From NCBI GenBank assembly GCA_035373905.1, contig DAOSOK010000035.1, positions 1 through 52,576 on the forward strand: DNA of 52,576 nucleotides. The letters are read 5' to 3'. This DNA is from Candidatus Ozemobacteraceae bacterium (GTDB taxonomy: Bacteria > Muiribacteriota > Ozemobacteria > Ozemobacterales > Ozemobacteraceae). The notes beneath the pieces are model-generated. The model made no database searches and had not been told where the DNA came from. It saw only the letters and a list, made by a program, of their open reading frames with translations. This document shows, piece by piece, positions 17,103 to 26,276 of the stretch (its first letter is position 1; every line of letters starts with the position of its first letter). The translations under genes were made by a program, and so were the position numbers.

Positions 17103-20100
17103 TCAGAATTTCGGCCGCTTATCGCCCTGCCGGCGGCCTGCTCTGCCCGTTCGAACGGTGCGTGCCACCGGCATCTCGATCCCCGGCTGGATGACCGTGA
17201 TGTCGCAGGGATATGTATCGATATTTTGTTCACGCCGCTTCGCCGCCGTATCCGATACGACCGGCACGGGTTCCCAGGCTGAATCCGCTTTCGTCGCGGG
17301 AGTCTCGGCGGGCCCGAGCGAGCCGAGGAACTCCCCGGTCATCTCGACGAGCTCGTCGCCCTCTTCCCCGGAAAGTTGCAGCAGCACGGCCTGCGGGTCG
17401 GCCGGGTTCAGCGCGATTCTCCGGTAGAACATCGCGTTCGCGTTCAGCAGGGCGCCGATATCCGGGCGCCTGGCCGGGTCGAACTCGAATCGCAGGCGGT
17501 TCAGCACGCGGGACACCTTGCGGACGCCTGCCTGGCCGGCGAGAAGCCGCAGACGCGTGACGGCGAACAGCCGCCTGCCTTCGACCGGCAGTTCGCCGAA
17601 CCGATCCGTGACCTCTTCGCGCAACAGTTCCAGCAGGCCGAGATCCGCGCATCGCGCCAGCCGGGCATACATTTCGATGCGCGTTTCCTCGTCGGGGATG
17701 TAATGGGCGGGGAACAATGCCGAAACGGGAATCTCGATCGAAACTTCGGGCGCACGCACGATTCCGCCGCCCCGCAGACGCGTGACGGCCTCCTCGAGCA
17801 ACTCGATGTATAAGGCGAAGCCGACCGCCGCGATGTGGCCGCTCTGCTCCTCGCCGAGCACGTTGCCGGCGCCGCGGATCTGCAGGTCGCGCATCGCGAT
17901 CCGGAACCCCGACCCGAGCGCCGTGTGCTCCTCGATCGTGGCCAGCCGCTCGGCGGCTTCCTGCGTCAGCCGTTTCCCCTTCGAGTAGAAGAAGAACGCG
18001 AACGCCTGGCGGCTCGACCGGCCGACGCGGCCGCGTAACTGGTACATCTGGGAAAGGCCCAGCCGCTCGGATTCGTCGACGATCAGCGTGTTCGCGTTCG
18101 GGATATCGAGGCCCGACTCGACGATCGTCGAGGCGAGAAGCACGTCGAACTCACCCCTGATGAAGGCGAGCATCGTCCGCTCGACCTCCTCCTCGGCCAT
18201 CTGGCCGTGCGCGACGCCGACCCGCGCCTCGGGGACGAGATCTCGCAGAAATGCGGCTTTTCTATCTATAGTTTCAACTCTATTATAAACGTAGAACACC
18301 TGGCCGCCGCGCTTCAGTTCCTCGATGATCGCCCGTTTCGCCCAGGTCGGGTCGAACGGGGCCACGTAGGTCTGCACCGGACGCCGTTGCTCGGGCGGGG
18401 TATCGATGACGCTGATCTGGCGGATGCCCGACAGCGCCATCTGAAGCGTGCGCGGAATCGGCGTCGCGGCGAGAGTCAGCACGTCGATGCTCGACTTGAA
18501 CTGTTTGAGCTTCTCCTTGTGTTTGACCCCGAACCGCTGTTCCTCGTCGACGATCAGCAGGCCGAGATCCTTGAACCGCACGTCCGACGACAGGATACGA
18601 TGCGTGCCGATCAGCACGTCGAGCTTGCCGCTCGAGGCTTTCTTCAGGGTCTCCTTCTGGTCGGCTGGCTTGCGGAGCCTGCACACGAGGTCGACCGAGA
18701 CGGGGAAGCCGTCGAATCGGTTCAGAAACGTCTGGTGGTGCTGAAACGCGAGCAGGGTGGTAGGGGCGAGGACGGCGACCTGCTTGCCGGCGCACACGGC
18801 CTTGAATGCGGCCCGCATCGCCACTTCCGTCTTGCCGTAGCCGACGTCGCCGCAGATCAGCCGGTCCATCGGCGTATCCGCCTCCATGTCGTTTTTGACC
18901 GACACGATCGCCTTGTCCTGGTCGGGGGTTTCGGTGTGGGGGAATCGCTCCTCCATCTGCATCTGCAGCTCGCCGTCGGGCGGGAATGCGAAGCCGGGGC
19001 CGGCGTGGCGCTTCGCATACAGGTCGAGCAGCTCGCGTGCGATCAGTTCGACGTTTTTCTGCACCCGTCGCTTCTGGCCTTCCCAGACCTTCGAGTTCAG
19101 GCTGTGGACCGCGGGTCGCGCGCCTTCCATGCCGATGTATTTCTGGACCTTGTGGACCTGGTCCGTCGGCACGTACAGCTTGTCGGAGCCGGCATACTGC
19201 AGAAGCAGGTATTCGCGCGTCGTGCCGGCCGCCGTCATCGTCTGGATGCCGCGATACTCGGCGATGCCGTGTTCGGAATGAACCACCAGGTCGCCCGGAA
19301 CGAGCTGGGAAATGAACGCCTGCGCCTTGTCGGCCGTCGCGTGCCGCCTGACCGACGGTTTGGCCTGGTTCGGGTAGATGTCGTCCTCGCCGAGCACGAT
19401 CACCTTTTCGGCGCGGGCCATGAAGCCGCGCCTGCCGGGGCCTTCGAGCAGGACGATCTTCCCGTAGGCCAGCTGCCAGGGAAAGCGAGGGTTGATGAGC
19501 GGCAGCTTCCGCTCGCCGAGCAGACCGCGCAGATTGTGATACCGCTCGGAGTCGGCGATGACGATCGCGACCGCCCAGTTCTCTCGGACGAGCTTCTGAA
19601 GTTCTTTCAACAGGGATTCGCGCGTCGGGTCCGCGGCGGGCGGCAGGGGCTCGACGTCGAAGGCGAGGCCGGCCGGATCCGGCTGGCGGAACCGGCTGAA
19701 CGCCGCCGCATGTCTCGCCTTGAGCGACTCGAGAACCGGCCCGACGTCGTGGTAATACGCGTCCGGCGGCAGGAGCGGCACCAGATCGCGCGCTGCCGAA
19801 TACCGGATTCGCTGGTCGGAGATGAAGATTTCGAGCTCCTCGGCGAACTGGTCGTGGTTCTCGATCAGCAGGCGGGCGGTGGGCCAGGCGTCCCAGAGGA
19901 ACGAATGTCCGGGTGCGAGGAAGGGGGCCAGTTCCCGGATGTCGCGGCTGTCGGGGCGGCCCGTGAACCGCTCGAGGCGCCGATGCAGCAGTTCTGCTTT
20001 CGTGGCGTCGAGACCGGCGATCGCCGACTCGACGGCGGCTGCCGCGGAACGGAGCGTCTCCTCTTCGAGCGGGTGTTCGAGAGCCGGCGTGAGCACGGCT

Positions 20101-20762
20101 CGTCCGATCTTTTCGAGCGTGCGCTGGGTGTCGGGCGAGAAGCTTTTCACGGTTTCGAGCTCGTCCCCGAAGAAATCAAGCCGCACCGGCAGTTCGGCAT
20201 GCGGCGAGAAGACGTCGACGATGCCGCCGCGAACAGCGAACTGGCCCGGCTCGTTCACGAGGTTCGACCGCTCGTACCCGAGCCTGGTGAGTTTCGCAGC
20301 CAGTTCGCCCGGCTTCGCGACATCGCCGACCGCGAGGCGTATCGTCGCATCGCGCCAGGCGCGCGGGCTCATGAACCGCTCGGCCGCGGCGCAGACAGGG
20401 GCGATGACGAGGCCTCCGCCCGCCGTTTCCATGGCGAACGCGGCCAGACGCCCGCGGGTGACCTCGGCTTCGGCGGCGGTCTGGTCGTAGACGGACGCCC
20501 GATCCGGCAGGAACGTCGCGACGCGCCCGCCCCGCGAACCGAGCCAGGTTCGGGTTTCCTGGGCGAGCCGCACGGCGCGCTCGGGGGTGGGAACGAGGAC
20601 GAGCGTGACCCGCGCCTGGTGGGCTAGCCAGGCGAGCAGCATCGGGGCCAGGGTGCCGGATAGGCCGGTGAACGGCCCGTCGGGGCATCGCTCCAGCCCC
20701 GCGAAAAGCGCGAGCACCGGACGTCCTTCGCCGGTCGTTACGTTCTCAGAGAGTGTCGTCAT
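17103..20762 (-). CDS. mfd: Transcription-repair coupling factor
   Basis: A 1219-residue SF2 translocase that removes RNA polymerase stalled at DNA lesions and recruits UvrA. In order: UvrB-like domains 1-2 (about 20-390), a CarD-like RNA-polymerase-interacting domain (near 490-570, LVPGDLVVHSEHGIAEYRGI), and the helicase core with Walker A GDVGYGKTE near 640, LLIVDEEQRFG near 738, LAATPIPRTLQMA, STIVESGLDIPN and QLRGRVGRS. The TRCF C-terminal domain occupies about 1040-1140, with an unusual acidic/basic tail. Slightly longer than the usual 1150. The start is uncertain: ATG 20762 (MTTLSENV) has no clear ribosome binding site, and in-frame sequence continues to 20846. Confidence 0.95.
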   Translation of the reverse strand: MTTLSENVTTGEGRPVLALFAGLERCPDGPFTGLSGTLAPMLLAWLAHQARVTLVLVPTPERAVRLAQETRTWLGSRGGRVATFLPDRASVYDQTAAEAEVTRGRLAAFAMETAGGGLVIAPVCAAAERFMSPRAWRDATIRLAVGDVAKPGELAAKLTRLGYERSNLVNEPGQFAVRGGIVDVFSPHAELPVRLDFFGDELETVKSFSPDTQRTLEKIGRAVLTPALEHPLEEETLRSAAAAVESAIAGLDATKAELLHRRLERFTGRPDSRDIRELAPFLAPGHSFLWDAWPTARLLIENHDQFAEELEIFISDQRIRYSAARDLVPLLPPDAYYHDVGPVLESLKARHAAAFSRFRQPDPAGLAFDVEPLPPAADPTRESLLKELQKLVRENWAVAIVIADSERYHNLRGLLGERKLPLINPRFPWQLAYGKIVLLEGPGRRGFMARAEKVIVLGEDDIYPNQAKPSVRRHATADKAQAFISQLVPGDLVVHSEHGIAEYRGIQTMTAAGTTREYLLLQYAGSDKLYVPTDQVHKVQKYIGMEGARPAVHSLNSKVWEGQKRRVQKNVELIARELLDLYAKRHAGPGFAFPPDGELQMQMEERFPHTETPDQDKAIVSVKNDMEADTPMDRLICGDVGYGKTEVAMRAAFKAVCAGKQVAVLAPTTLLAFQHHQTFLNRFDGFPVSVDLVCRLRKPADQKETLKKASSGKLDVLIGTHRILSSDVRFKDLGLLIVDEEQRFGVKHKEKLKQFKSSIDVLTLAATPIPRTLQMALSGIRQISVIDTPPEQRRPVQTYVAPFDPTWAKRAIIEELKRGGQVFYVYNRVETIDRKAAFLRDLVPEARVGVAHGQMAEEEVERTMLAFIRGEFDVLLASTIVESGLDIPNANTLIVDESERLGLSQMYQLRGRVGRSSRQAFAFFFYSKGKRLTQEAAERLATIEEHTALGSGFRIAMRDLQIRGAGNVLGEEQSGHIAAVGFALYIELLEEAVTRLRGGGIVRAPEVSIEIPVSALFPAHYIPDEETRIEMYARLARCADLGLLELLREEVTDRFGELPVEGRRLFAVTRLRLLAGQAGVRKVSRVLNRLRFEFDPARRPDIGALLNANAMFYRRIALNPADPQAVLLQLSGEEGDELVEMTGEFLGSLGPAETPATKADSAWEPVPVVSDTAAKRREQNIDTYPCDITVIQPGIEMPVARTVRTGRAGRRQGDKRPKF

Positions 20763-20802
20763 GCCATTCGTCGCGCGCCGCCTGCGCTGATTGGAAGAAG
20801 GT

Positions 20803-20831
20803 TTGCACCTGCCCTGACGGGTGTGTATAAT
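20803..20831 (+). promoter_or_regulatory. Promoter of the GGDEF/hydroxylase/GH57 gene run
   Basis: TTGCAC (20803-20808), a 17-base spacer and an exact TATAAT (20826-20831), about 90 bases before the GTG start at 20929. Confidence 0.65.
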
Positions 20832-20841
20832 ACCGGTGCAG

Positions 20842-20871
20842 AGCATACGTCATGCTTCGCCGGGCCGTCAA
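20842..20871 (-). promoter_or_regulatory. Possible mfd promoter
   Basis: On the minus strand TTGACG (20871-20866), an 18-base spacer and TATGCT (20847-20842). It overlaps the divergent promoter region of the GGDEF gene. Confidence 0.4.
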
Positions 20872-20928
20872 GAAGCCGCTCCCGGCCGTGCCGCCGGGGC
20901 ATGCCGAATAGCAGGGAAAGGAACCGCC

Positions 20929-22185
20929 GTGAAACGCACGCCGACCGATCTGAACGCACATCTGCTGACGAACCTGGTCCTCGTCGGGGTTCTGCTGATA
21001 TCCGTCTGGCGCGGTCAGGCGCCGTTCGACACCGTCATCCGCCTGCCGAGCCTTCTGTTCGTCCTCGTCATCATCAACACGGTTCTCCTGTTCCGCGACT
21101 CCCTCTTCGGCGTCGAATTCGGCGAGCGCTCGGCCCGCAGAGCCGGACGCCGGGCAGGTCATGGATCGAAAGACGAGATCGCGACGCTGCGGAACATCCT
21201 TCAGACACGAACGGTTGACCGCGACGCCTCCCTTCCCGCCGACGCTCTCGGGGGCCTCCTCGGCGTCTCAGGCCAGGCCGGCATGTGCCTGTACATGCTC
21301 GATGAAGGCGGTGCCTTCACGCAGCTCGCCGCGTGCGGAACCCTCTCGCCCCAACTCACGGCGGCCCGGTTCGCCCTGCAGAACGGCGAGTTGCGGCTCC
21401 TCCATCCGGCCGGCCTGGGCGACGAAATGCTCTGCCGCTGGGAAACCGCGCCGCGTTGCTTCCGCCACGCCTCCGCGGTCACCATGCTCGCCGTCGAGGT
21501 GATGCCGCTTTCCTTCTACGGCAACCAGCGCGCCCTCCTCGTAGCCCTCCCGGGCGACGGCGGAAGAACGATCGAGCACCATATCGACCCGGAATCGGCC
21601 GCCCTGTTCCTCGAAAGCGCGCTCGCACGCTGGCAGGCTTCCATCCGGGCCTCCGAGGGCCGGGCGCTCGACGCCCAGACGGGCCTCCAACGGGCCGAGT
21701 GGTTCAAGGAGTCGTTCGAGATCGAAGTCGAGCGCTCCGAGCGGTATCACCAGAACCTCACGCTCATGCTCCTCGACCTGGCGCCGTGCGACGACCTGCC
21801 GGCCGCCCAGCGCGACGCCCTGCGCATCGCCGTCTCGACGGCCCTGCGCGACTCGCTGCGACGACTCGACCAGGCCTTCGTCGGCAGCCGCCCCAACCGG
21901 TTCGCGGCCATCCTGACCGAGACGAACATCGAGGTCGCGAACCGCGTGACCGAGCGCGTGCGCCAGGCGTTCGCCGCCGGCACCGCGACGCTTCGCGGCC
22001 TGAACCCCCGCCTCGCCGTCGGAATCGCCACCTACCCGGTCGATGCGACCCACGGCGACGGGCTTCGCGAGATGGCTGAGGAGGCCCTGAACGAAGCCGT
22101 CAGAACCGGAAAGCCCGTTGTGGCATACGGTGAAATATATATGAACGCCGGAGCGAACCCACCCCATCCAGGAGAAAAGAAATGA
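20929..22185 (+). CDS. Membrane protein with degenerate GGDEF domain
   Basis: A 418-residue protein with two membrane helices (about 12-50), a GAF-like middle region (80-230) and a GGDEF-fold domain (245-415). The fold is supported by LDAQTGLQRAEWFKESF (usual DxLTGLxNRxxF) and GIATYPVDATHGDGL. The signature loop that should read GGDEF is SRPNRF (about 319-324), so it cannot be an active diguanylate cyclase. It may bind nucleotide or act as a scaffold. GTG start with AAAGGAA upstream. An ATGA overlap couples it to the 2Fe-2S subunit gene that follows, which links a sensor-like protein to an electron carrier. Confidence 0.8.
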   Translation: MKRTPTDLNAHLLTNLVLVGVLLISVWRGQAPFDTVIRLPSLLFVLVIINTVLLFRDSLFGVEFGERSARRAGRRAGHGSKDEIATLRNILQTRTVDRDASLPADALGGLLGVSGQAGMCLYMLDEGGAFTQLAACGTLSPQLTAARFALQNGELRLLHPAGLGDEMLCRWETAPRCFRHASAVTMLAVEVMPLSFYGNQRALLVALPGDGGRTIEHHIDPESAALFLESALARWQASIRASEGRALDAQTGLQRAEWFKESFEIEVERSERYHQNLTLMLLDLAPCDDLPAAQRDALRIAVSTALRDSLRRLDQAFVGSRPNRFAAILTETNIEVANRVTERVRQAFAAGTATLRGLNPRLAVGIATYPVDATHGDGLREMAEEALNEAVRTGKPVVAYGEIYMNAGANPPHPGEKK

Positions 22186-22688
22186 GCGGCTCTCACCTCG
22201 TACAGATCCGGTTCCAGCTCAACGGCAGAAACGCCGAGGCCGAGGTGGAACCGGCCACGACCCTGCTGGAACTCCTCCGCCGGACCTTCCGGCTCACCGC
22301 GGCGAAGGAAGGCTGCGGGAAGGGCGAGTGCGGCGCCTGCACGGTGCTCCTCAACGGCGAGCCCGTCAACAGCTGCCTCAAGCTCGCGGCGACTCTCCGC
22401 CCGGAAGACCGCGTGGAAACCCTCGAAGGGCTCGAAACAGATCCCCTCATGACGACCGTCCAGCAGGCCTACGTCGACGCCGGGGCCGTCCAGTGCGGCT
22501 TCTGCATCCCGGGGATGGTCATGTCCTCCTACTCGCTGCTCAAGCGGGTTCCCCAGCCGATCGAACACCAGATCAAGGAGGCCCTGTCCGGCAACATCTG
22601 CCGATGCACCGGTTACCGGAAGATCGTCGCGGCCGTCAGGCAGGCCGGAAACATCGCCCCGATCGGGGCGAAGGGAGGCAGACCATGA
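22182..22688 (+). CDS. Molybdenum hydroxylase 2Fe-2S subunit
   Basis: A 168-residue small subunit of the xanthine dehydrogenase/CO dehydrogenase family, carrying electrons from the Mo site to FAD. Both iron-sulfur clusters are intact: plant-ferredoxin-type C45-x4-C50-x2-C53-x11-C65 and the helical-domain C105-x2-C108 with C140-x-C142 (GNICRCTGY). Overlaps its neighbours on both sides by four bases. The catalytic Mo-binding subunit is not encoded in this run, although it normally lies directly beside these two. Confidence 0.93.
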   Translation: MSGSHLVQIRFQLNGRNAEAEVEPATTLLELLRRTFRLTAAKEGCGKGECGACTVLLNGEPVNSCLKLAATLRPEDRVETLEGLETDPLMTTVQQAYVDAGAVQCGFCIPGMVMSSYSLLKRVPQPIEHQIKEALSGNICRCTGYRKIVAAVRQAGNIAPIGAKGGRP

Positions 22689-23542
22689 ATGCCGCATCAT
22701 CCCCCATCCGTTACCATCGACCCGCTGACGCCGCCGCCGCATCCGCGCTGCTCGCGGAAAACGCCGGCGCTCTCGTCGTCGCCGGCGGCACCGACCTCAT
22801 CGTGAAATGGAAAAATGGGCTCCTGCCCGGTCTGACCGACCTGGTCGATCTCGGCGCTCTCAGCCTCAACCGGATCTCCGCCGAAGGCGGAAAACTCCGC
22901 ATCGGAAGCAGCTGCACGATGGAACAGATCCGGAACAACCCGCTCGTGCTCGGGCGCTTTCCGACGCTGGTCTCGGCCGTCGGCCAGATCGGCGCGCTCC
23001 AGATCCGCCACGCGGCGACGCTCGGCGGCAACGTGGCGAACGCCTCGCCGGCCGGCGACTCGATTCCCGCGCTGATGGTGCTCGAAGCGGCGGTGGTGCT
23101 CGGCGGCCCGAACGGTCGTCGTACCGTCGCGATCGGCGACTTTTTCACCGGGCCCGGGAAAACCGTCATGCAGAAGGGCGAGTTCATCGAGGCGTTCGAA
23201 CTGCCCGACCGCGTCACGAAAGGCTGCTTCCTCAAGCTCGGCGAGCGCCTCGCCCATGCGATTTCCAAGGTGTCCCTCGCCCTCGCGACCTGGGACGGGC
23301 CCGGCGGAAAACGCACCGTCCGTATCGCCATGGGCGCCGTGGCCCCAAAGGTCATCCGGGCGACGGCCGCGGAGCAACTGCTCGAATCGCAGGCCTGGCC
23401 GCTTCCGGCCGAACTTCTCGACAAGGCCGCCCAGGCCGCGTCCGACGCCGCGACCCCGATCGACGACATCCGGTCGGTGAAGGGATACCGCAAGAAGATG
23501 GCGGGCGTTCTGCTGGCGAAAGCGGTTCGTGGTATAGAATGA
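22685..23542 (+). CDS. Molybdenum hydroxylase FAD-binding subunit
   Basis: A 285-residue medium subunit (CoxM/XdhB type) that binds FAD and passes electrons to NAD or another acceptor. FAD contacts are AGGTDL near residue 38 and TLGGNVANASPAGDS near 110-125. The C-terminal domain ends in a typical SVKGYRKKMAGVLLAKAV. The ATG overlaps the stop of the 2Fe-2S gene, and its own stop overlaps the GH57 start. A pair of FeS and FAD subunits without the Mo subunit could be an NAD(P)H-linked electron-transfer module, or could serve a catalytic subunit encoded elsewhere. Confidence 0.9.
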   Translation: MNAASSPIRYHRPADAAAASALLAENAGALVVAGGTDLIVKWKNGLLPGLTDLVDLGALSLNRISAEGGKLRIGSSCTMEQIRNNPLVLGRFPTLVSAVGQIGALQIRHAATLGGNVANASPAGDSIPALMVLEAAVVLGGPNGRRTVAIGDFFTGPGKTVMQKGEFIEAFELPDRVTKGCFLKLGERLAHAISKVSLALATWDGPGGKRTVRIAMGAVAPKVIRATAAEQLLESQAWPLPAELLDKAAQAASDAATPIDDIRSVKGYRKKMAGVLLAKAVRGIE

Positions 23543-24708
23543 AATATCTGTCAATCCTGCTCCATCTGTACCAGCCGCCGACGCAGATCGGCTTCGTGGT
23601 CGACGACATCTGCCGGGAGTGCTACGAGCCGCTGGTCGACATCTTCACCTGCGAACTGAAGCCGCGCTTCACGCTGAACATCAACTATAGCCTCACCGAA
23701 CAGCTCGAGGCGCGCGGTCACACGCACATCCTCGACTCGATCCGCTCGGCGGGCGAGCACGGAAACCTCGAGTTCGTCGACTCGGGCGCCTACCACCCGA
23801 TCTTCCCTTTGATCCCCGAAGACGAGGTAAAGCGCCAACTTCGCATCAACAAAGAGGGAAACGCCCGCGTGTTCGGCCCCTCCTACGCGCCGAAGGGCGT
23901 CTTCCCGCCCGAAATGTGCTTCTCGGGCAACGTCGCCCAGTTGTTCGGCGAGATGGGATACGACTGGTGCATCACCGACGATCTGCCGTATTCCCACTAC
24001 AATGGAACGCCGCCCTACTGCTCGATCCCTTCCATGCACGGGGTGAAAGTGTTTCTTCGAAGCAACAAATGGTCGAACGAACTGTCGTTCCACACCTGGA
24101 AAGGCTCCGAATTCATCCGCCAGATCAAGGAGCGGATGCATGAGTGGTTCGGCGATCAGGATGGATATATCATACTAGCTATGGACGGCGAGACGTTCGG
24201 GCATCACCACAAGTATTACGAGGAAAAATTCCTGCGAAGCCTGCTGTATGCCCTGGTGAACGATCCCGAAATGAAACTCGTCTCCATCAGCGAGCTGGCG
24301 GCGAAGTTTCCGGCGTTCCCCGCCTTCGTGCCGCCCTCGACCTGGTCGGCCTCGGACACCGACATGTGCAACGACGACCCGTATCCGCTCTGGCACAGCA
24401 AGTTCAACCCCATTCACCATAACCAGTGGCTGCTCACGAACCACGTCATGGCTTGCGCAAAAAAAGTCGCCGGCGTCGATTCCCTCTCGCGGGAACTCCT
24501 CGACAAGGCGCTCTACAGTTGTCAATACTGGTGGGCATCCGCCTGGAACTTCGACGCGTCGCAGGTGTTCCGAGGAGCATACCTGCTGCTCGATACGCTC
24601 GAACAGGCGGTGCGCGTGAGCGGTGACCGGGAGGCGCTGCGGATCGGCCGCGACCTGTACAACAACCTCGTGTTCTCCCTTGCGGAGCGTGCCAGACAGC
24701 AAAAATGA
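23539..24708 (+). CDS. Glycoside hydrolase family 57 protein
   Basis: A 389-residue cytoplasmic GH57 enzyme of the alpha-amylase/4-alpha-glucanotransferase type, acting on alpha-glucans such as glycogen. Motif 1 is LHLYQPP (H9, Q12), the nucleophile region FPPEMCFSG has E125, and the acid region AMDGETFGHHHKYY has D216. At 389 residues it is essentially one catalytic barrel with a short helical end, close to the minimal GH57 size. No signal peptide. It is translationally coupled to the molybdenum-hydroxylase genes, an unusual partner for a glucan enzyme. Confidence 0.9.
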   Translation: MKYLSILLHLYQPPTQIGFVVDDICRECYEPLVDIFTCELKPRFTLNINYSLTEQLEARGHTHILDSIRSAGEHGNLEFVDSGAYHPIFPLIPEDEVKRQLRINKEGNARVFGPSYAPKGVFPPEMCFSGNVAQLFGEMGYDWCITDDLPYSHYNGTPPYCSIPSMHGVKVFLRSNKWSNELSFHTWKGSEFIRQIKERMHEWFGDQDGYIILAMDGETFGHHHKYYEEKFLRSLLYALVNDPEMKLVSISELAAKFPAFPAFVPPSTWSASDTDMCNDDPYPLWHSKFNPIHHNQWLLTNHVMACAKKVAGVDSLSRELLDKALYSCQYWWASAWNFDASQVFRGAYLLLDTLEQAVRVSGDREALRIGRDLYNNLVFSLAERARQQK

Positions 24709-24735
24709 CGGCGGGAAGGAAAAGAGGAAGACCGA

Positions 24736-25587
24736 GTGCGTAACACCCTTGCAGCGTGCATTTTCGCGGCGGTCGTCGGGATGGCCGGCCTGCCGGCCCG
24801 GGCGCTCGCGATCGAGCCGGAAGACGTCTTCCAGACTGGTCGTCGGGCATTTCTACTCGGCCATTGGAACGAGGCGGTCGACGCGTTTTCGAGGTTTCTC
24901 GACCGGTGGCCGGGCCACCCCTCGTGTCCCGAGGCCGTGCTGTTCCGGTTGCTCGGTGAATCCCGTTCCGGGTTCGACCGCGTCAGGCATGACTACGACG
25001 AGCGGCGGGTGGCGTCGCTGACCGCGGGCCTGGCGTTCGTCCGGCAGAAACTGCCGGATGCCGATCTCACCGAACTCGAAGTCGAGCTCGACTGCGCGCG
25101 GATGCGGCTCGATCCCTCTGCGCGCCTTGCCTCGAGCGTCGCGAACCTTTCTTCCGACCGGCTCGCCCATCTCCTGAAGCGAAACGTCCTTCCCGCCCCC
25201 GCCGATGACCCCCGCGGGACTCTCGACTGGATCGGCGAATGGAAAAAGAAGCATGGGGGAACGGCTTCGGGAACGACTCGCGCGACCCTCGAGCTCTGGA
25301 AGGCAAAAGCCCTGTGGCAGATCGTCCTGTCGCCGTTTCCGGCTGCGGCCATGGAAGAGCGGCTGAAGCGGGACGGAGATTTTCCGCCTGCCCTGGCCCT
25401 GGTTCGTTCGATTCGAGAGGCCTTCAAAAACGGCGATCCCGATACGAAGCGGGAGGCGGCCCTTCTGGGCGTCTGCGCCGCGCGCCTGCCTGCGGTTGCC
25501 CGACACGCCAGGACCGAACTCGACGCATGGGAAACGAGCCTCGACGACCGTGGGACGTTCCGGGACGAGGCCTGGTGTCCCCGATGA
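24736..25587 (+). CDS. Secreted TPR-like protein
   Basis: A 283-residue exported protein: signal peptide (1-24, ARALA), then a helical repeat region opening with a TPR-type unit (VFQTGRRAFLLGHWNEAVDAFSRFL, shown in part) as in YbgF/BamD-like proteins. The rest is helical without clear repeats. GTG start with GAGGAAG upstream. Its stop overlaps the next gene in an ATGA. Confidence 0.65.
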   Translation: MRNTLAACIFAAVVGMAGLPARALAIEPEDVFQTGRRAFLLGHWNEAVDAFSRFLDRWPGHPSCPEAVLFRLLGESRSGFDRVRHDYDERRVASLTAGLAFVRQKLPDADLTELEVELDCARMRLDPSARLASSVANLSSDRLAHLLKRNVLPAPADDPRGTLDWIGEWKKKHGGTASGTTRATLELWKAKALWQIVLSPFPAAAMEERLKRDGDFPPALALVRSIREAFKNGDPDTKREAALLGVCAARLPAVARHARTELDAWETSLDDRGTFRDEAWCPR

Positions 25588-26156
25588 AGGAGTGGCTCAA
25601 GCCCAAATATATCGCGATCGGCGTCGTTCTTCTCGGAGGGCTGGCGCTCATCATACCGAGTTGTACCACCATCGATTTCACCTATATCAAACAGGGGCTC
25701 AAACCCCTGACCTTCGAGCCGAAGGTCGAACTCGCCTCCGGGCCGATCGGAAGCGACTACCCGGAGAAATCGCGCGATCTCGTCATGAATGCGAACCGGG
25801 CGATATCCTACCTGGCCTCGGCGAAGCGCGACTATTTCAACGGCCGCTACGATGACGCCCTCAGGCGTATCGAACGTGGCAAGTGGTACGACTCGTCCAA
25901 CTTCGCTCTGTTCAAACTCGCCGGCCAGATCTACTTCGAGCGGTCGCAGTATCGCAAGGCATACGACGAGTGGATGCTGGCGACTCTGTTGCCGAACGAC
26001 GACCAGTTGATCGTTCGTGACCTGGACGTGCTCAAGCGGCTCATTCGCTACGCTCGCAACGAGATCGACCGGCTTCAGCGACAGATTTTCAGAAATCCCG
26101 ACGACGCTCTCTCTGCGGCGAAACTTCGCGAGCTCGAAAAACAGGTTGGTGACTGA
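25584..26156 (+). CDS. TPR membrane protein or lipoprotein
   Basis: A 190-residue protein with an N-terminal hydrophobic stretch (about 9-26) ending LIIPSC, so either a membrane anchor or a lipobox-like signal with Cys near 27. Residues 75-150 hold two or three TPR units (RDYFNGRYDDALRRIERG and FERSQYRKAYDEWMLATLL). The C-terminus is a coiled helix. Coupled to the preceding secreted protein, likely a periplasmic partner. Confidence 0.62.
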   Translation: MKEWLKPKYIAIGVVLLGGLALIIPSCTTIDFTYIKQGLKPLTFEPKVELASGPIGSDYPEKSRDLVMNANRAISYLASAKRDYFNGRYDDALRRIERGKWYDSSNFALFKLAGQIYFERSQYRKAYDEWMLATLLPNDDQLIVRDLDVLKRLIRYARNEIDRLQRQIFRNPDDALSAAKLRELEKQVGD

Positions 26157-26215
26157 TCGTCTGTCGCTCCGTCAAAAATATCTGTAACGAAACGCCTCCT
26201 TCCTGCGTATTCAAT

Positions 26216-26245
26216 TTGACACTCCATGGAAAGGCCCTGTAACAT
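26216..26245 (+). promoter_or_regulatory. Promoter of floA
   Basis: TTGACA (26216-26221), an 18-base spacer and TAACAT (26240-26245), in the 120-base gap before floA. Confidence 0.7.
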
Positions 26246-26276
26246 GGAACCAGAGTTCCAGTGGAGGGGAGATCGA

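Noticed and set aside
22182..23542. Complete xanthine dehydrogenase
   Set aside because: The large Mo-binding subunit, which carries the active site, is absent from the run.
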